Below are positions 32,961 through 40,680 of a stretch of DNA of 64,000 bases, one piece after another. The notes under the pieces are model-generated. The model saw only the letters and a list, made by a program, of their open reading frames with translations. It did no database searches and was not told the origin of the DNA. Position 1 is the first letter of the stretch; each line of letters begins with the position of its first letter. Made by a program: the position numbers and the translations under genes. This DNA comes from Planobispora rosea (GTDB taxonomy: Bacteria > Actinomycetota > Actinomycetes > Streptosporangiales > Streptosporangiaceae), in assembly GCF_014648175.1 (NCBI RefSeq), contig NZ_BMQP01000017.1, positions 1 through 64,000 of the forward strand, written 5' to 3'.

Positions 32961-33530
32961 TCATCGGTCAGCCTCCTTGACGGGCTCCCCGAGGGAGAGC
33001 ATGAGCCGGTTGGCCCAGTTGAAGAAGGCCGCGGCGTGGATGACGTCGCTGATGGCCAGGTCGTCGAGTCCGGCGGCGCGGAGCGCGGAGAGATGGTCGG
33101 GAGTGAGGCCGCCCGGGGTGGCTGTGAGCGCCGCCGACGCGTCGACGATCGCCCGCCACCGGTCGTCCTGGTCCGCCCCGACACCCTCGTCGAGCAGCCG
33201 CTGCACGTCGTCCGGGCGCTTGGAGTGGTGCGCGGCGAAGCGCGCGTGCACCGAGGCGCAGAACACGCACCCGTTCCGCCGAGAGGCGGCCGTGGCGGCG
33301 AGTTCACGCTCGGCGCGCGGAAGCCCGCCGTCGGCGTTGTAGAAGATGTCGTTGTCGGTCACCGTCCGCGCGTGGAGGACGTGCGGGTCGTGGGCGAGGA
33401 GCCGGAAGTACGGCGACGCGGCGCGTGCCTTGTCGACCAGTGCCTCGCGGTGCTCGTCGGTGAGCTCGTCCACGGCCAGCGGCTCCAGCCACGGCGTCCA
33501 GCCGAGCTGTTCCCCGGTGAAGCCGTTCAT
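32961..33530 (-). CDS. AhpD-like alkylhydroperoxidase-domain protein (Avi_7169-type)
   Basis: The 189-aa protein carries the AhpD/CMD motif with a CxxC redox pair and a nearby His: NGCVFCASVHARFAAHH. The C-terminal half (DLAISDVIHAAAFFNWANRLML) is typical of peroxidase-related members. From memory it corresponds to the alkylhydroperoxidase-domain family Avi_7169, which occurs beside an Avi_7170-type partner, a luciferase-like monooxygenase and a peptide ABC transporter. It overlaps the next upstream gene by ATGA (33527-33530). Confidence 0.82.
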   Translation of the reverse strand: MNGFTGEQLGWTPWLEPLAVDELTDEHREALVDKARAASPYFRLLAHDPHVLHARTVTDNDIFYNADGGLPRAERELAATAASRRNGCVFCASVHARFAAHHSKRPDDVQRLLDEGVGADQDDRWRAIVDASAALTATPGGLTPDHLSALRAAGLDDLAISDVIHAAAFFNWANRLMLSLGEPVKEADR

Positions 33531-34120
33531 GCGGCGGCCCCCAGCAGGCGCAGACCCGCGGCGACCCGGATCTGGAAGCTGAGGAAGGCCACGAGCTGTG
33601 ACAGCGTGACGATGCCCGGGGTGTTCCAGCCCGCCCGGGACAGCGCGTCCAGGGCCTCCCGGCTCGCCTCTCGGGGCCGGAACACCAGCAGATGCGCGTG
33701 CTCGAACGCCGCGGTGAGCCGCACGCCCAGCGCTTCGGGGTCGCGGACGCGGTAGCGCGGACCCTCGGTGTCCTCCCCCGCCAGGCCGACGCTCGCGGGG
33801 TAGGCGCCGTACGGTCCGCTGGCGCTGCCCGCCTCGATCTCGGCCCGTACGGCCTCCAGCAGGCCGGGCGCGAGTTCGGCCAGCCGTCCCGCGTAGAAGC
33901 CCGCCGCCGGGGCGTCCCGGTGCACCCCCGCCACGAACGCGGCGACCGCGTCCCGCTCGACGAGCGTGACCTCGCCCTCGGTCTCGGGGGCGAACAGCGC
34001 GTCGAAACCGCGCTGGGCGTGCTCACGGCCGTCCGGCCGCCGGCGGCGGAGCAGATCGAGCGGGGAGCCGGGTGCGATCCCGGCCAGCCGGTCGATGACG
34101 TCGATGGTGCCGATGGTCAT
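33527..34120 (-). CDS. Carboxymuconolactone-decarboxylase-like domain protein (Avi_7170-type)
   Basis: The 197-aa protein is an all-helical CMD-like protein without the CxxC pair. Its block WNTPGIVTLSQLVAFLSFQIRVAAGL is the characteristic segment of the Avi_7170-type family that travels with the Avi_7169-type peroxidase. It probably forms a complex with that protein; the two overlap by ATGA. The lack of redox Cys suggests a structural or substrate-binding role. Confidence 0.78.
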   Translation of the reverse strand: MTIGTIDVIDRLAGIAPGSPLDLLRRRRPDGREHAQRGFDALFAPETEGEVTLVERDAVAAFVAGVHRDAPAAGFYAGRLAELAPGLLEAVRAEIEAGSASGPYGAYPASVGLAGEDTEGPRYRVRDPEALGVRLTAAFEHAHLLVFRPREASREALDALSRAGWNTPGIVTLSQLVAFLSFQIRVAAGLRLLGAAA

Positions 34121-34220
34121 GCGGGGTGCGCTCCTGTCGGGGTCGCCGGGGTCGCCGGGGTCGTCGGGCTCGTCGGGGACATGTCTTCCGTGGTCATGCG
34201 GTGGTTCGTTCCTGTCCTGG

Positions 34221-35213
34221 TCATGGAGACGCCGGCTCCGTCGCGGGCGTCCACCCGAGCGCGGGCGCGACCTCGGTCGCCAGCAGCTCGATGGAGCGGA
34301 GGATGAGGGGGTGCGGCGGATCGACGGAGTGCACCTGAAGGACCAGGTCGGTCACCCGGTCGAGGGTCGGGTCGGCCCGGAGGCTCTCGACGACGTCCTG
34401 CGGGGTGCCGACGTGCACGTCGAACCCGGCGATCCGCCGGTCGAGGTCGCTGTCGGGAAGCTCGAACGGGAGCCGGCCCCGGCCGAGGCCGCGCTCGGCG
34501 TGGCGGAGCGCCTCGGCCCGGCTGTCGGCCACGAACGCGGTGCGGGAGGCCATGATCCGTGGCGTACCGCCCGGCGGCAGGTTCTGCAGGTAGGCGTCCA
34601 CGATGGGCCGCTGGATCTCCGCGAGGGTCAGCTGCGGCCGGTCGGCGGGCCGGGGCTGGGTGCGCGAGAGCATCAGCCCGTTGCCCGCCCGGCCCGCACG
34701 GGCGCCGCCGGAGACGGAGAACGTCGCCTCCCAGACCGCGCCGGTCAGCCGGGGCGCGGGCGGGTGGAGCCGGTTGCCGCCGCCGAGGTCCTCCCCGGAC
34801 CAGGCCCGGACCAGCGTGGCCAGGTGCCCGGCGTAGACGGCCGAACGGTCGGCGCTGTCGCGGCCGAAGGGGGCGAAGGAGGTCGGTGTGCCCCCGCTGC
34901 CCACTCCCACCTCCAGGCGGCCTCCGCAGAGCAGGTCGAGCACGGCGGTGTCCTCGGCCGTCCGCAGCGGCTCCTCCAGCGGGAGCGTGATGATGCCGGT
35001 TCCCAGGCGGATCCGGCTGGTCCTGGCCGCGGCGTACGCGAGGAACACCAGCGGGGCCGGCAGGCCGCCCTCGGCGCCGTCGAAGTGGTGCTGCGCCACC
35101 CAGGCGGTGTCGAACCCGGCGCTCTCCGCGTGCCGGATCTGCTCGACGGCCAGCCGGTAGCGTTCTCCGGGAGGCACGTCGTCGAGGAGCCGGGTGAAGA
35201 AGCCGAGCCTCAT
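34221..35213 (-). CDS. FMN-dependent luciferase-like monooxygenase (KPN_01858-type)
   Basis: The 330-aa protein is a TIM-barrel luciferase-like monooxygenase: RLGFFTRLLDD at the N-terminus, ESAGFDTAWVAQHHFD, TSRIRLGTGIITLPLEEPLRTAEDTAVLDLL and GRLEVGVGSGGTP. These blocks are diagnostic of bacterial flavin monooxygenases that use FMNH2 and O2. The neighbours (ABC transporter, AhpD-like pair) match the KPN_01854-01858 cassette known from Klebsiella. The substrate is unknown; oxidation of an imported organosulfur or peptide-like compound is a reasonable guess. It overlaps the ATPase gene by ATGA. Confidence 0.85.
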   Translation of the reverse strand: MRLGFFTRLLDDVPPGERYRLAVEQIRHAESAGFDTAWVAQHHFDGAEGGLPAPLVFLAYAAARTSRIRLGTGIITLPLEEPLRTAEDTAVLDLLCGGRLEVGVGSGGTPTSFAPFGRDSADRSAVYAGHLATLVRAWSGEDLGGGNRLHPPAPRLTGAVWEATFSVSGGARAGRAGNGLMLSRTQPRPADRPQLTLAEIQRPIVDAYLQNLPPGGTPRIMASRTAFVADSRAEALRHAERGLGRGRLPFELPDSDLDRRIAGFDVHVGTPQDVVESLRADPTLDRVTDLVLQVHSVDPPHPLILRSIELLATEVAPALGWTPATEPASP

Positions 35214-36763
35214 CGCACCGGCTCCGGGATCGCGGCGAGAAGCTCCCGGGTGTAGGGATGGCGGGGGCCGGTGAAGACCTCCCGGGTGGTTCCGGATTCC
35301 ACGATGCGTCCTTCGCTCATGACGGAGACGGTGTGCGAGATCTGCCGCACCACCGCGAGGTCGTGCGAGATGAACAGGTAGGTCAGCCCGAGGTCGCGCT
35401 GGAGTTCCTCCAGCAGGCCGAGGATCTGCGCCTGGACGGTGACGTCGAGCGCTGAGACGGCCTCGTCGAGCACGAGCACCTCGGGACCGGCGGCCAGCGC
35501 GCGGGCGATGGCCACGCGCTGCCGCTGCCCGCCGGAGAGCTCCCGCGGCCTGCGCGTGCCGGTGCCGGCGGGCAGCGCCACCCGGTCGAGCAACTCGGCG
35601 ACGCGGGTACGGCGGGCCGCCCGGTCACCGAGCCGGAAGTTGCGCAGCGGCTCCTCCACGATCTCCGCGACGGACTGCCGCGGGTCGAGGGAGCCGTACG
35701 GGTTCTGGTAGACGAGCTGGACGTGCCGGCGGAACAGGCGGCCCGGCTCCGCGCCGGGGATCTCCACCGTCCCGGAGGCGGGATCGGCGAAGCGCGCCAC
35801 CATCCGCGCCGTGGTGGTCTTCCCCGAGCCGGACTCGCCCACCAGCGCGTGGGTGGTGCCGCGGGCGACCTCGAAGGAGACCCCGTCGACGGCCCGGAAC
35901 GCGTGCCGGCCGACCGTGAACTCCTTGACCAGGTCACGGACCACGATGGCCGGGCCGCGGCCGTCGGATCCGGCGGTCCGGAAGTCGCGAGCCGACAGGG
36001 CCGGGGCGTCGTCCAGGAGCCGCGCGGTGTAGGCGGCTCCGGGGGCCGCGACCACGGCCGCGGTCGGGCCCCGCTCCTCGATCAGGCCGTCCTTCATGAC
36101 GACCAGCCGGTCCGAGCGGGCGGCGGCCACGCCCAGGTCGTGGGTGACCAGCAGCACCGCCGTACCGAACTCGGCGCGCAGGTCGTCGATGAGGTCCAGG
36201 ACGCGCCGCTGCACGGTGACGTCCAGGGCGCTGGTGGGCTCGTCAGCGATGATCAGCTCTGGTTCCAGGGCGATCGCGATCGCGATGAGCACCCGCTGGC
36301 GCATCCCGCCGGAGAGTTCGTGCGGGTACTGGCGGGCCCGCGTCTCCGGGTCGGGCAGGCCGACGCGGGCGAGCAGCTCGACGACCCGTCGCCGGACGGT
36401 ACGGCGGTCACCGCGCCCGTGGAGACGGAACACCTCGCCGATCTGGGCGCCGACGGTCTTGACCGGGTTCAATGAGTTCGCCGGATCCTGCGGGACCAGG
36501 CCGATCCGTGTGCCGCGCACCGACTCCAGACGCCGGGGGGACCACGACGCCAGGTCGGCGTCGCCGAGCAGGATCCGGCCGCCGTCCACGGTCCCGCCCC
36601 GGGGAAGCAGCCCGGTGATCGCGTGCGCGGTGGTGGACTTGCCGGATCCCGACTCGCCGACGAGGGCGACGACCTCCTCGGGCTCCACGGTGAAGGAGAT
36701 TCCCCTGAGCGCGGGCCTGCCACCGTAGGAGACCGCGAGGTCGCGGATGTCGAGCAGACTCAT
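35210..36763 (-). CDS. Fused dipeptide-type ABC transporter ATPase (DppD-DppF fusion)
   Basis: Two complete ABC modules are in one 517-aa chain. Module 1 has GESGSGKST, LSGGMRQRVLIA and ELIIADEPTSALD. Module 2 has GESGSGKTT, LSGGQRQRVAIA and EVLVLDEAVSALD. Both have the C-terminal family tail region (YTARLLDD; HPYTRELLAAIPEP). Fused ATPases drive many actinobacterial oligopeptide/nickel-type importers. The ATG at 36763 has GGAAGGGG upstream; further 5' extension overlaps the permease gene and was dropped. Confidence 0.92.
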   Translation of the reverse strand: MSLLDIRDLAVSYGGRPALRGISFTVEPEEVVALVGESGSGKSTTAHAITGLLPRGGTVDGGRILLGDADLASWSPRRLESVRGTRIGLVPQDPANSLNPVKTVGAQIGEVFRLHGRGDRRTVRRRVVELLARVGLPDPETRARQYPHELSGGMRQRVLIAIAIALEPELIIADEPTSALDVTVQRRVLDLIDDLRAEFGTAVLLVTHDLGVAAARSDRLVVMKDGLIEERGPTAAVVAAPGAAYTARLLDDAPALSARDFRTAGSDGRGPAIVVRDLVKEFTVGRHAFRAVDGVSFEVARGTTHALVGESGSGKTTTARMVARFADPASGTVEIPGAEPGRLFRRHVQLVYQNPYGSLDPRQSVAEIVEEPLRNFRLGDRAARRTRVAELLDRVALPAGTGTRRPRELSGGQRQRVAIARALAAGPEVLVLDEAVSALDVTVQAQILGLLEELQRDLGLTYLFISHDLAVVRQISHTVSVMSEGRIVESGTTREVFTGPRHPYTRELLAAIPEPVR

Positions 36764-37668
36764 TCCGTGCCCCTTCCGATCGAGCGGCTGATCCGGCCGG
36801 CGGCGAGCACCACCGCGACCACCACGGCCCCCGGCAACGTGGTCAGCCACCACGACGTCGCCAGGTAGTTGCGCCCCTCCGAGATGAGCAGGCCCCACTC
36901 CGGTGTGGGCGGCTCCGCGCCGTACCCGAGGAAACCGAGCGTCGAGATGGCCAGGATCGCCATGCCGAACTGCAGGGCGGCGAGCGCGACGACGGGCCCG
37001 AGCGAGTTCGGCAGCACGTGCCGCCAGAGCACGGCCGGGTACCGGCCGCCGCTGCCGAAAGCGGCCTCCACGTAGTCGGTACGGCGCACCCGCACCACCT
37101 CGGACCGTGCGAGCCGGGCGAACGCCGCGACCGAGCCGACACCGACCGCGATCGCCACGTTCACCGTCCCGGGACCGAGAAGGATGATCACGGTGAGGGC
37201 CAGGAGCAGGCCGGGCACCGAGAGGAGCACGTCGACGAGCCGCATGATCGCGTCGTCGAGCAGGCCGCCGGCCGACCCGGCCAGCGACCCGAGCAGGGTC
37301 CCCAGGAGCAGTCCGACCGTGACGGCGACGAACGCCCCGGACAACGAGTGCACGGACCCGTGGACCACCCGGGCGAACAGGTCGCGGCCCACCGCGTCGG
37401 TGCCGAAGAGGTGCCGCGCGTCCGGTGCCCGGAGCTTCTCCGCGGGCACGCCCGCGATGGGGTCGTGCGCGGTGAACAGGCCCGGTACGAGCGCCCAGAG
37501 CACGACGACCGCGATCACCAGCACGGCCAGGACGAGTCCGGTCTCGGGCCTGCCTGTACGGCGCCGGCCCGTGCGGAGTCCGACTGTGCGGAGTCCGACT
37601 GTGCGGAGCCGGAGCCCGCCCGCGTGGAACTTGCCGGCGAGGAGTTTGCCGGTGCGGATCCCGCTCAT
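36760..37668 (-). CDS. ABC transporter permease, DppC-type
   Basis: The 302-aa protein has an N-terminal basic repeat (RLRTVGLRTVGLRTGRRRTG) before the first membrane helix and then the OppC_N plus BPD_transp_1 layout. The HLFGTDAVGRDLFARVVHGS block and EAAFGSGGRYPAVLWRHVLPNS (the EAA loop that docks the ATPase) are clear. About six helices are expected. It overlaps both neighbours by ATGA, and its small N-terminal repeat is unusual for the family. Confidence 0.92.
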   Translation of the reverse strand: MSGIRTGKLLAGKFHAGGLRLRTVGLRTVGLRTGRRRTGRPETGLVLAVLVIAVVVLWALVPGLFTAHDPIAGVPAEKLRAPDARHLFGTDAVGRDLFARVVHGSVHSLSGAFVAVTVGLLLGTLLGSLAGSAGGLLDDAIMRLVDVLLSVPGLLLALTVIILLGPGTVNVAIAVGVGSVAAFARLARSEVVRVRRTDYVEAAFGSGGRYPAVLWRHVLPNSLGPVVALAALQFGMAILAISTLGFLGYGAEPPTPEWGLLISEGRNYLATSWWLTTLPGAVVVAVVLAAGRISRSIGRGTE

Positions 37669-38600
37669 GCGACCGCCGTCCTCAGTCGCGGGTCGAGAAC
37701 CGGGAAGAGCACGTCGACGGCGAGGTTGACCACCACGAACACCACCGTCGCGAGCACCACGACGGCGAGCATCACCGGTGTGTCCTGGGCGTTGACGGCC
37801 TGCTCGGTCAGCCTGCCGATGCCGTTGCGGCCGAACACCGTCTCGGTGACGACGGAGCCGGCGATCAGCTCGCCGAACGTCAGCCCGGCCACGGTCAGCG
37901 CGGGCAGCGCCGCGTTCCGGGCTACGTGCCGCCAGAGGATCCACCACCGCGAGGCGCCCTTCGCGGCGACCACGGGCACGAACGGCTGCGCCTGGACCCG
38001 GTCGATGCTCCGGGCCAGTATCTGGGCGATCGGAGCGGCGATCGGCACGGCCAGCGTCAACACCGGCAGGATGAGCTGCTGGATCTCGCTCCCCCCGATG
38101 ACCGGCACCAGGCCGAGCCGGAAGGAGAACACCTGGATGAGCAGGATGCCCAGCCAGAACACCGGGACCGAGACGAACAGGGACGGCACCGCCAGCAGCG
38201 CGCCCCTGATCCAGGAGGTCCTGCTGTAGCCCGCCGCGAACGCGATCACCACGGCGATCAGCACCGCGAGCAGGAATCCGGCCCCGGCCAGGGTGGCCGT
38301 GGCGGGCAGTGCCTCGGCCAGCCGCTCGACCACCGGGGTGCCGGTGTCGACCGAGTAGCCGAAGTCGCCGCGCAGGAACCCGAGCAGGGTGGTGGCGTAG
38401 GCGGCCAGGGGTGACGCGCCGCCGTCGTAGCGGGCGCGGATCTCCGCGATCTGCTGCGGGGACAGCCCCAGCTCGGGGTTCTGGAACTTGATCAGGATGG
38501 AGTCGCCCGGCAGCAGCTGCAGCAGGACGTACGCGGTGGTGAAGGCGGCCCACAGCACGAGGGTCGCCTGCCCGGTCCGCAGGAGCAGGTACCTGGCCAT
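37665..38600 (-). CDS. ABC transporter permease, DppB-type
   Basis: The 311-aa protein begins MARYLLLRTGQATLVLWAA, has the usual large loop, and contains the EAA-type motif (AQPFVPVVAAKGASRWWILWRHVARNA). Six membrane helices can be drawn. It pairs with the DppC-type permease to form the channel. Its start codon directly follows the stop of the binding-protein gene. Confidence 0.92.
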   Translation of the reverse strand: MARYLLLRTGQATLVLWAAFTTAYVLLQLLPGDSILIKFQNPELGLSPQQIAEIRARYDGGASPLAAYATTLLGFLRGDFGYSVDTGTPVVERLAEALPATATLAGAGFLLAVLIAVVIAFAAGYSRTSWIRGALLAVPSLFVSVPVFWLGILLIQVFSFRLGLVPVIGGSEIQQLILPVLTLAVPIAAPIAQILARSIDRVQAQPFVPVVAAKGASRWWILWRHVARNAALPALTVAGLTFGELIAGSVVTETVFGRNGIGRLTEQAVNAQDTPVMLAVVVLATVVFVVVNLAVDVLFPVLDPRLRTAVA

Positions 38601-40244
38601 CTAGTTCCGCGCCGACTTCCAGACCGAGTAGAACCAGGGCCTGGCCACCGCCTCGAAGGCGACCCCGTGGACGTACGGCGCTCCGCCGTACACCTGCGGC
38701 TCCTCGAACAGCGGGATGGCGTACCCCTGGTCGATCACGTAACGCTGGATCTCGGCTACCTTGGCGTTGCGCTTGGCGGTGTCGGGTTCGGCGGACTCCT
38801 CCTCCAGCAGCCGGTCCAGTTCCTTGTCGTCGGAGAGGATGACGTCGCGGTTCTGGCTGTGGAAGTGGCTCTTGATCACGTCCTGGTCGGCGCGGCCCAC
38901 CATGCTGTGCGAGACGGCGGTCTTCTCCGCGTCCTTGATGTCCACCGCCTGGGTGCCCGCGTCGGCGGGGCGGATCTCCAGCTTGACGCCGATCTCGGAC
39001 CACTGCTGGCCGATCAGCTCCAGGGTCTGCTTCGACAGCGGCTGGGGGCCGGAGACGAACACGCCGAGCTGGAGCTTCCTGCCGTCCTTCTCCCGGACGC
39101 CGTCGGTGCCGCGGGTCCAGCCGGCCTTGTCCAGCAGCGCATTGGCCCGGCCCGGGTCGTAGGCGAGCTCCTTCGACAGGTCCACGTAACCCTGGGCGAG
39201 GTGACTCAGCACCGAGGTGGCCACCGGGTAGCTCGGGGTGAAGAGGGTCTCGACGACCTCCTTGGCGTCCGTCCCGGCCTGCAGCGCCTTGCGGACGTCG
39301 CGGTCCTTCAGGAAGCTGTTGCCCGGCCGCAGGTACAGGCCGTTGTTCACACCCCTGGTCGGCTCGGCGTAGAGGGTGAACCCGGCGCTCTTGACGGTCT
39401 CCTCGTCGTACGCCTGCACGTACCGGACGAAGTCGGCCTGCCCGGAGGTGAGCGCGCCGACGCGCACGTTGTCCTCCGGCGTCACGATGATTTTGATCTC
39501 ATCGAGGTAGGCCCGCCCCTGATGGGGGGAGGACGGCGGCGCCCAGTCGTAGTCCTTCCGGACGGCCAGGTCGACCTGCTTGTCGACGATCTGGTTCTTC
39601 ACCGTGAAGGGACCCGAGCCGATGATGTTCTTGAGCTGGCACTGCTCCTCGTACGGCAGCGCGATGGTCTTCTTCGAGACCAGGCCCGCGCCGATGACGG
39701 AGGTGCCCTGAAGGAAGCCGGGCGAGGGCTTGGTGAAGTGGAACTTCACGGTGAGCCGGTCGACGACCTCACTGCGCTCGTAGTTGTTGACGAACTCCGC
39801 GACCGGGAGCTTCAGCTTCTCGTCGCCGAGGCCGTAGACGTCGAAGTTCGCCGCCACGGCCTCCGCGTCGAGCGGGGTGCCGTCACTGAACGTCACGCCG
39901 TCACGCAGATGGAAGGTGTACTCCGTGGCGTCCTCGTTGATCTCCCACTTGGCGGCGATCCACGGCTCGATCTCCAGCGTCTTCGGGTTCTGCCAGGTGA
40001 GCTTGTCGGTGATCTGGTTGAGGATGCCGCCGTTCGGATAGAAGCCGGCGGCCGGCAGGTAGAGGCAGGTCGGGGGCTGGTGTTCCAGGTAGGTCAGCGT
40101 GCCGCCGTACACCGGCTTCCCGTCGGCCGCCGCCGGTCCGTTCGAGGAGCCCTCGGCGGGTCCCGTCCCACAGGCCCCGAGAAGTCCCGCGACGGCGAGC
40201 ATGGCGGCGCTCGCGGCGGCGAATCGCAGTCTGGATGGTGACAT
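38601..40244 (-). CDS. ABC transporter substrate-binding lipoprotein, SBP_bac_5 family (KPN_01854-type)
   Basis: A lipoprotein signal with lipobox LLGAC (Cys about 25) leads a 547-aa solute-binding protein. SBP_bac_5 hallmarks are PVYGGTLTYLEHQPP, WQNPKTLEIEPWIAAKWEINEDATEYTFHLRDG (in parts) and DGTPLDAEAVAANFDVY. It is the first gene of the cassette and would bind the imported compound at the cell surface. Downstream neighbours suggest that this compound is then oxidised by the luciferase-like enzyme. Confidence 0.92.
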   Translation of the reverse strand: MSPSRLRFAAASAAMLAVAGLLGACGTGPAEGSSNGPAAADGKPVYGGTLTYLEHQPPTCLYLPAAGFYPNGGILNQITDKLTWQNPKTLEIEPWIAAKWEINEDATEYTFHLRDGVTFSDGTPLDAEAVAANFDVYGLGDEKLKLPVAEFVNNYERSEVVDRLTVKFHFTKPSPGFLQGTSVIGAGLVSKKTIALPYEEQCQLKNIIGSGPFTVKNQIVDKQVDLAVRKDYDWAPPSSPHQGRAYLDEIKIIVTPEDNVRVGALTSGQADFVRYVQAYDEETVKSAGFTLYAEPTRGVNNGLYLRPGNSFLKDRDVRKALQAGTDAKEVVETLFTPSYPVATSVLSHLAQGYVDLSKELAYDPGRANALLDKAGWTRGTDGVREKDGRKLQLGVFVSGPQPLSKQTLELIGQQWSEIGVKLEIRPADAGTQAVDIKDAEKTAVSHSMVGRADQDVIKSHFHSQNRDVILSDDKELDRLLEEESAEPDTAKRNAKVAEIQRYVIDQGYAIPLFEEPQVYGGAPYVHGVAFEAVARPWFYSVWKSARN

Positions 40245-40301
40245 GGGGTTGCCCTTCGTGAACGGGTGCGGGATCTCCCGCGAGGTAAATCGCTAATAAC
40301 C

Positions 40302-40318
40302 TACCTGAAAACTAGGTA
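40302..40318 (-). promoter_or_regulatory. Inverted repeat in the promoter region of the ABC/monooxygenase operon
   Basis: TACCT-gaaaact-AGGTA lies about 58-74 nt upstream of the substrate-binding protein start, in an AT-rich stretch with -10-like TTATTA on the minus strand. The position suits an operator. No matching regulator gene is adjacent. Confidence 0.4.
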
Positions 40319-40400
40319 ATACGGGAATGTGATGACGATCACAGAGGGGGACGGTATCCCGGAACCTCGAAGGTCCCGAATCCTCGGAGGTCCCGGAGCC

Positions 40401-40468
40401 GGAGGTCGCAGAGTCCCGGAGGTCGCAGAGTCCCGGAGGTCGCAGAGTCCCGGAGGTCGCAGAGTCGG
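40401..40468. repeat. Four tandem 17-bp repeats in an intergenic region
   Basis: The unit GGAGGTCGCAGAGTCCC occurs at 40401-40417, 40418-40434 and 40435-40451, with a fourth copy at 40452-40468 differing at its end. Degenerate GGAGGTCYCG-like units flank it on both sides (about 40365-40500). It lies between the MFS gene's 3' side and the ABC operon promoter. It is not a CRISPR, because there are no spacers. Confidence 0.75.
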
Positions 40469-40516
40469 AGGCCCCAGAGCCTCGGAGGTCTCGAAGTCCG
40501 CTGGCCTTACAAGCGT

Positions 40517-40548
40517 GAAGCCCCCGGAGCCTCAGGTCCGGGGGCTTC
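40517..40548. terminator. Strong hairpin downstream of the MFS gene
   Basis: Perfect 12-bp arms GAAGCCCCCGGA and TCCGGGGGCTTC enclose an 8-nt loop. On the minus strand it lies about 130 nt after the MFS stop codon and before the ABC operon, so it should end the MFS transcript. Confidence 0.75.
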
Positions 40549-40680
40549 AGAGCCGTCGTTCAGGCGCGGAGGGGGCGACCTTCGCCGCGCCCGGCCGCCG
40601 ACACCGCTCCGGGCGGCGTCCGCCACGCCCTGCTGCTGCTCAGCGTGGCGATCGTTCCCGTGTTGCTCTCACCGGCTCCG

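Noticed and set aside
36760..39003. A 747-codon frame that could make a giant DppC permease
   Set aside because: The first 445 residues are antisense-like and overlap the DppB and binding-protein genes; the permease starts at the ATG at 37668 that overlaps the DppB stop.
40245..40400. Riboswitch or leader RNA before the ABC operon
   Set aside because: Apart from one short palindrome no conserved RNA class structure is visible by eye, and no known riboswitch consensus could be matched.
40401..40468. CRISPR array
   Set aside because: The repeats are 17 bp and directly adjacent with no unique spacers, and no cas genes are present.
40560..40680. Remnant of a membrane protein reading GVRHALLLLSVAIVPVLLS on the plus strand
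   Set aside because: Only about 28 hydrophobic residues are seen, with no start or ribosome-binding site; hydrophobic stretches arise easily opposite Ala/Gly/Arg-rich DNA.
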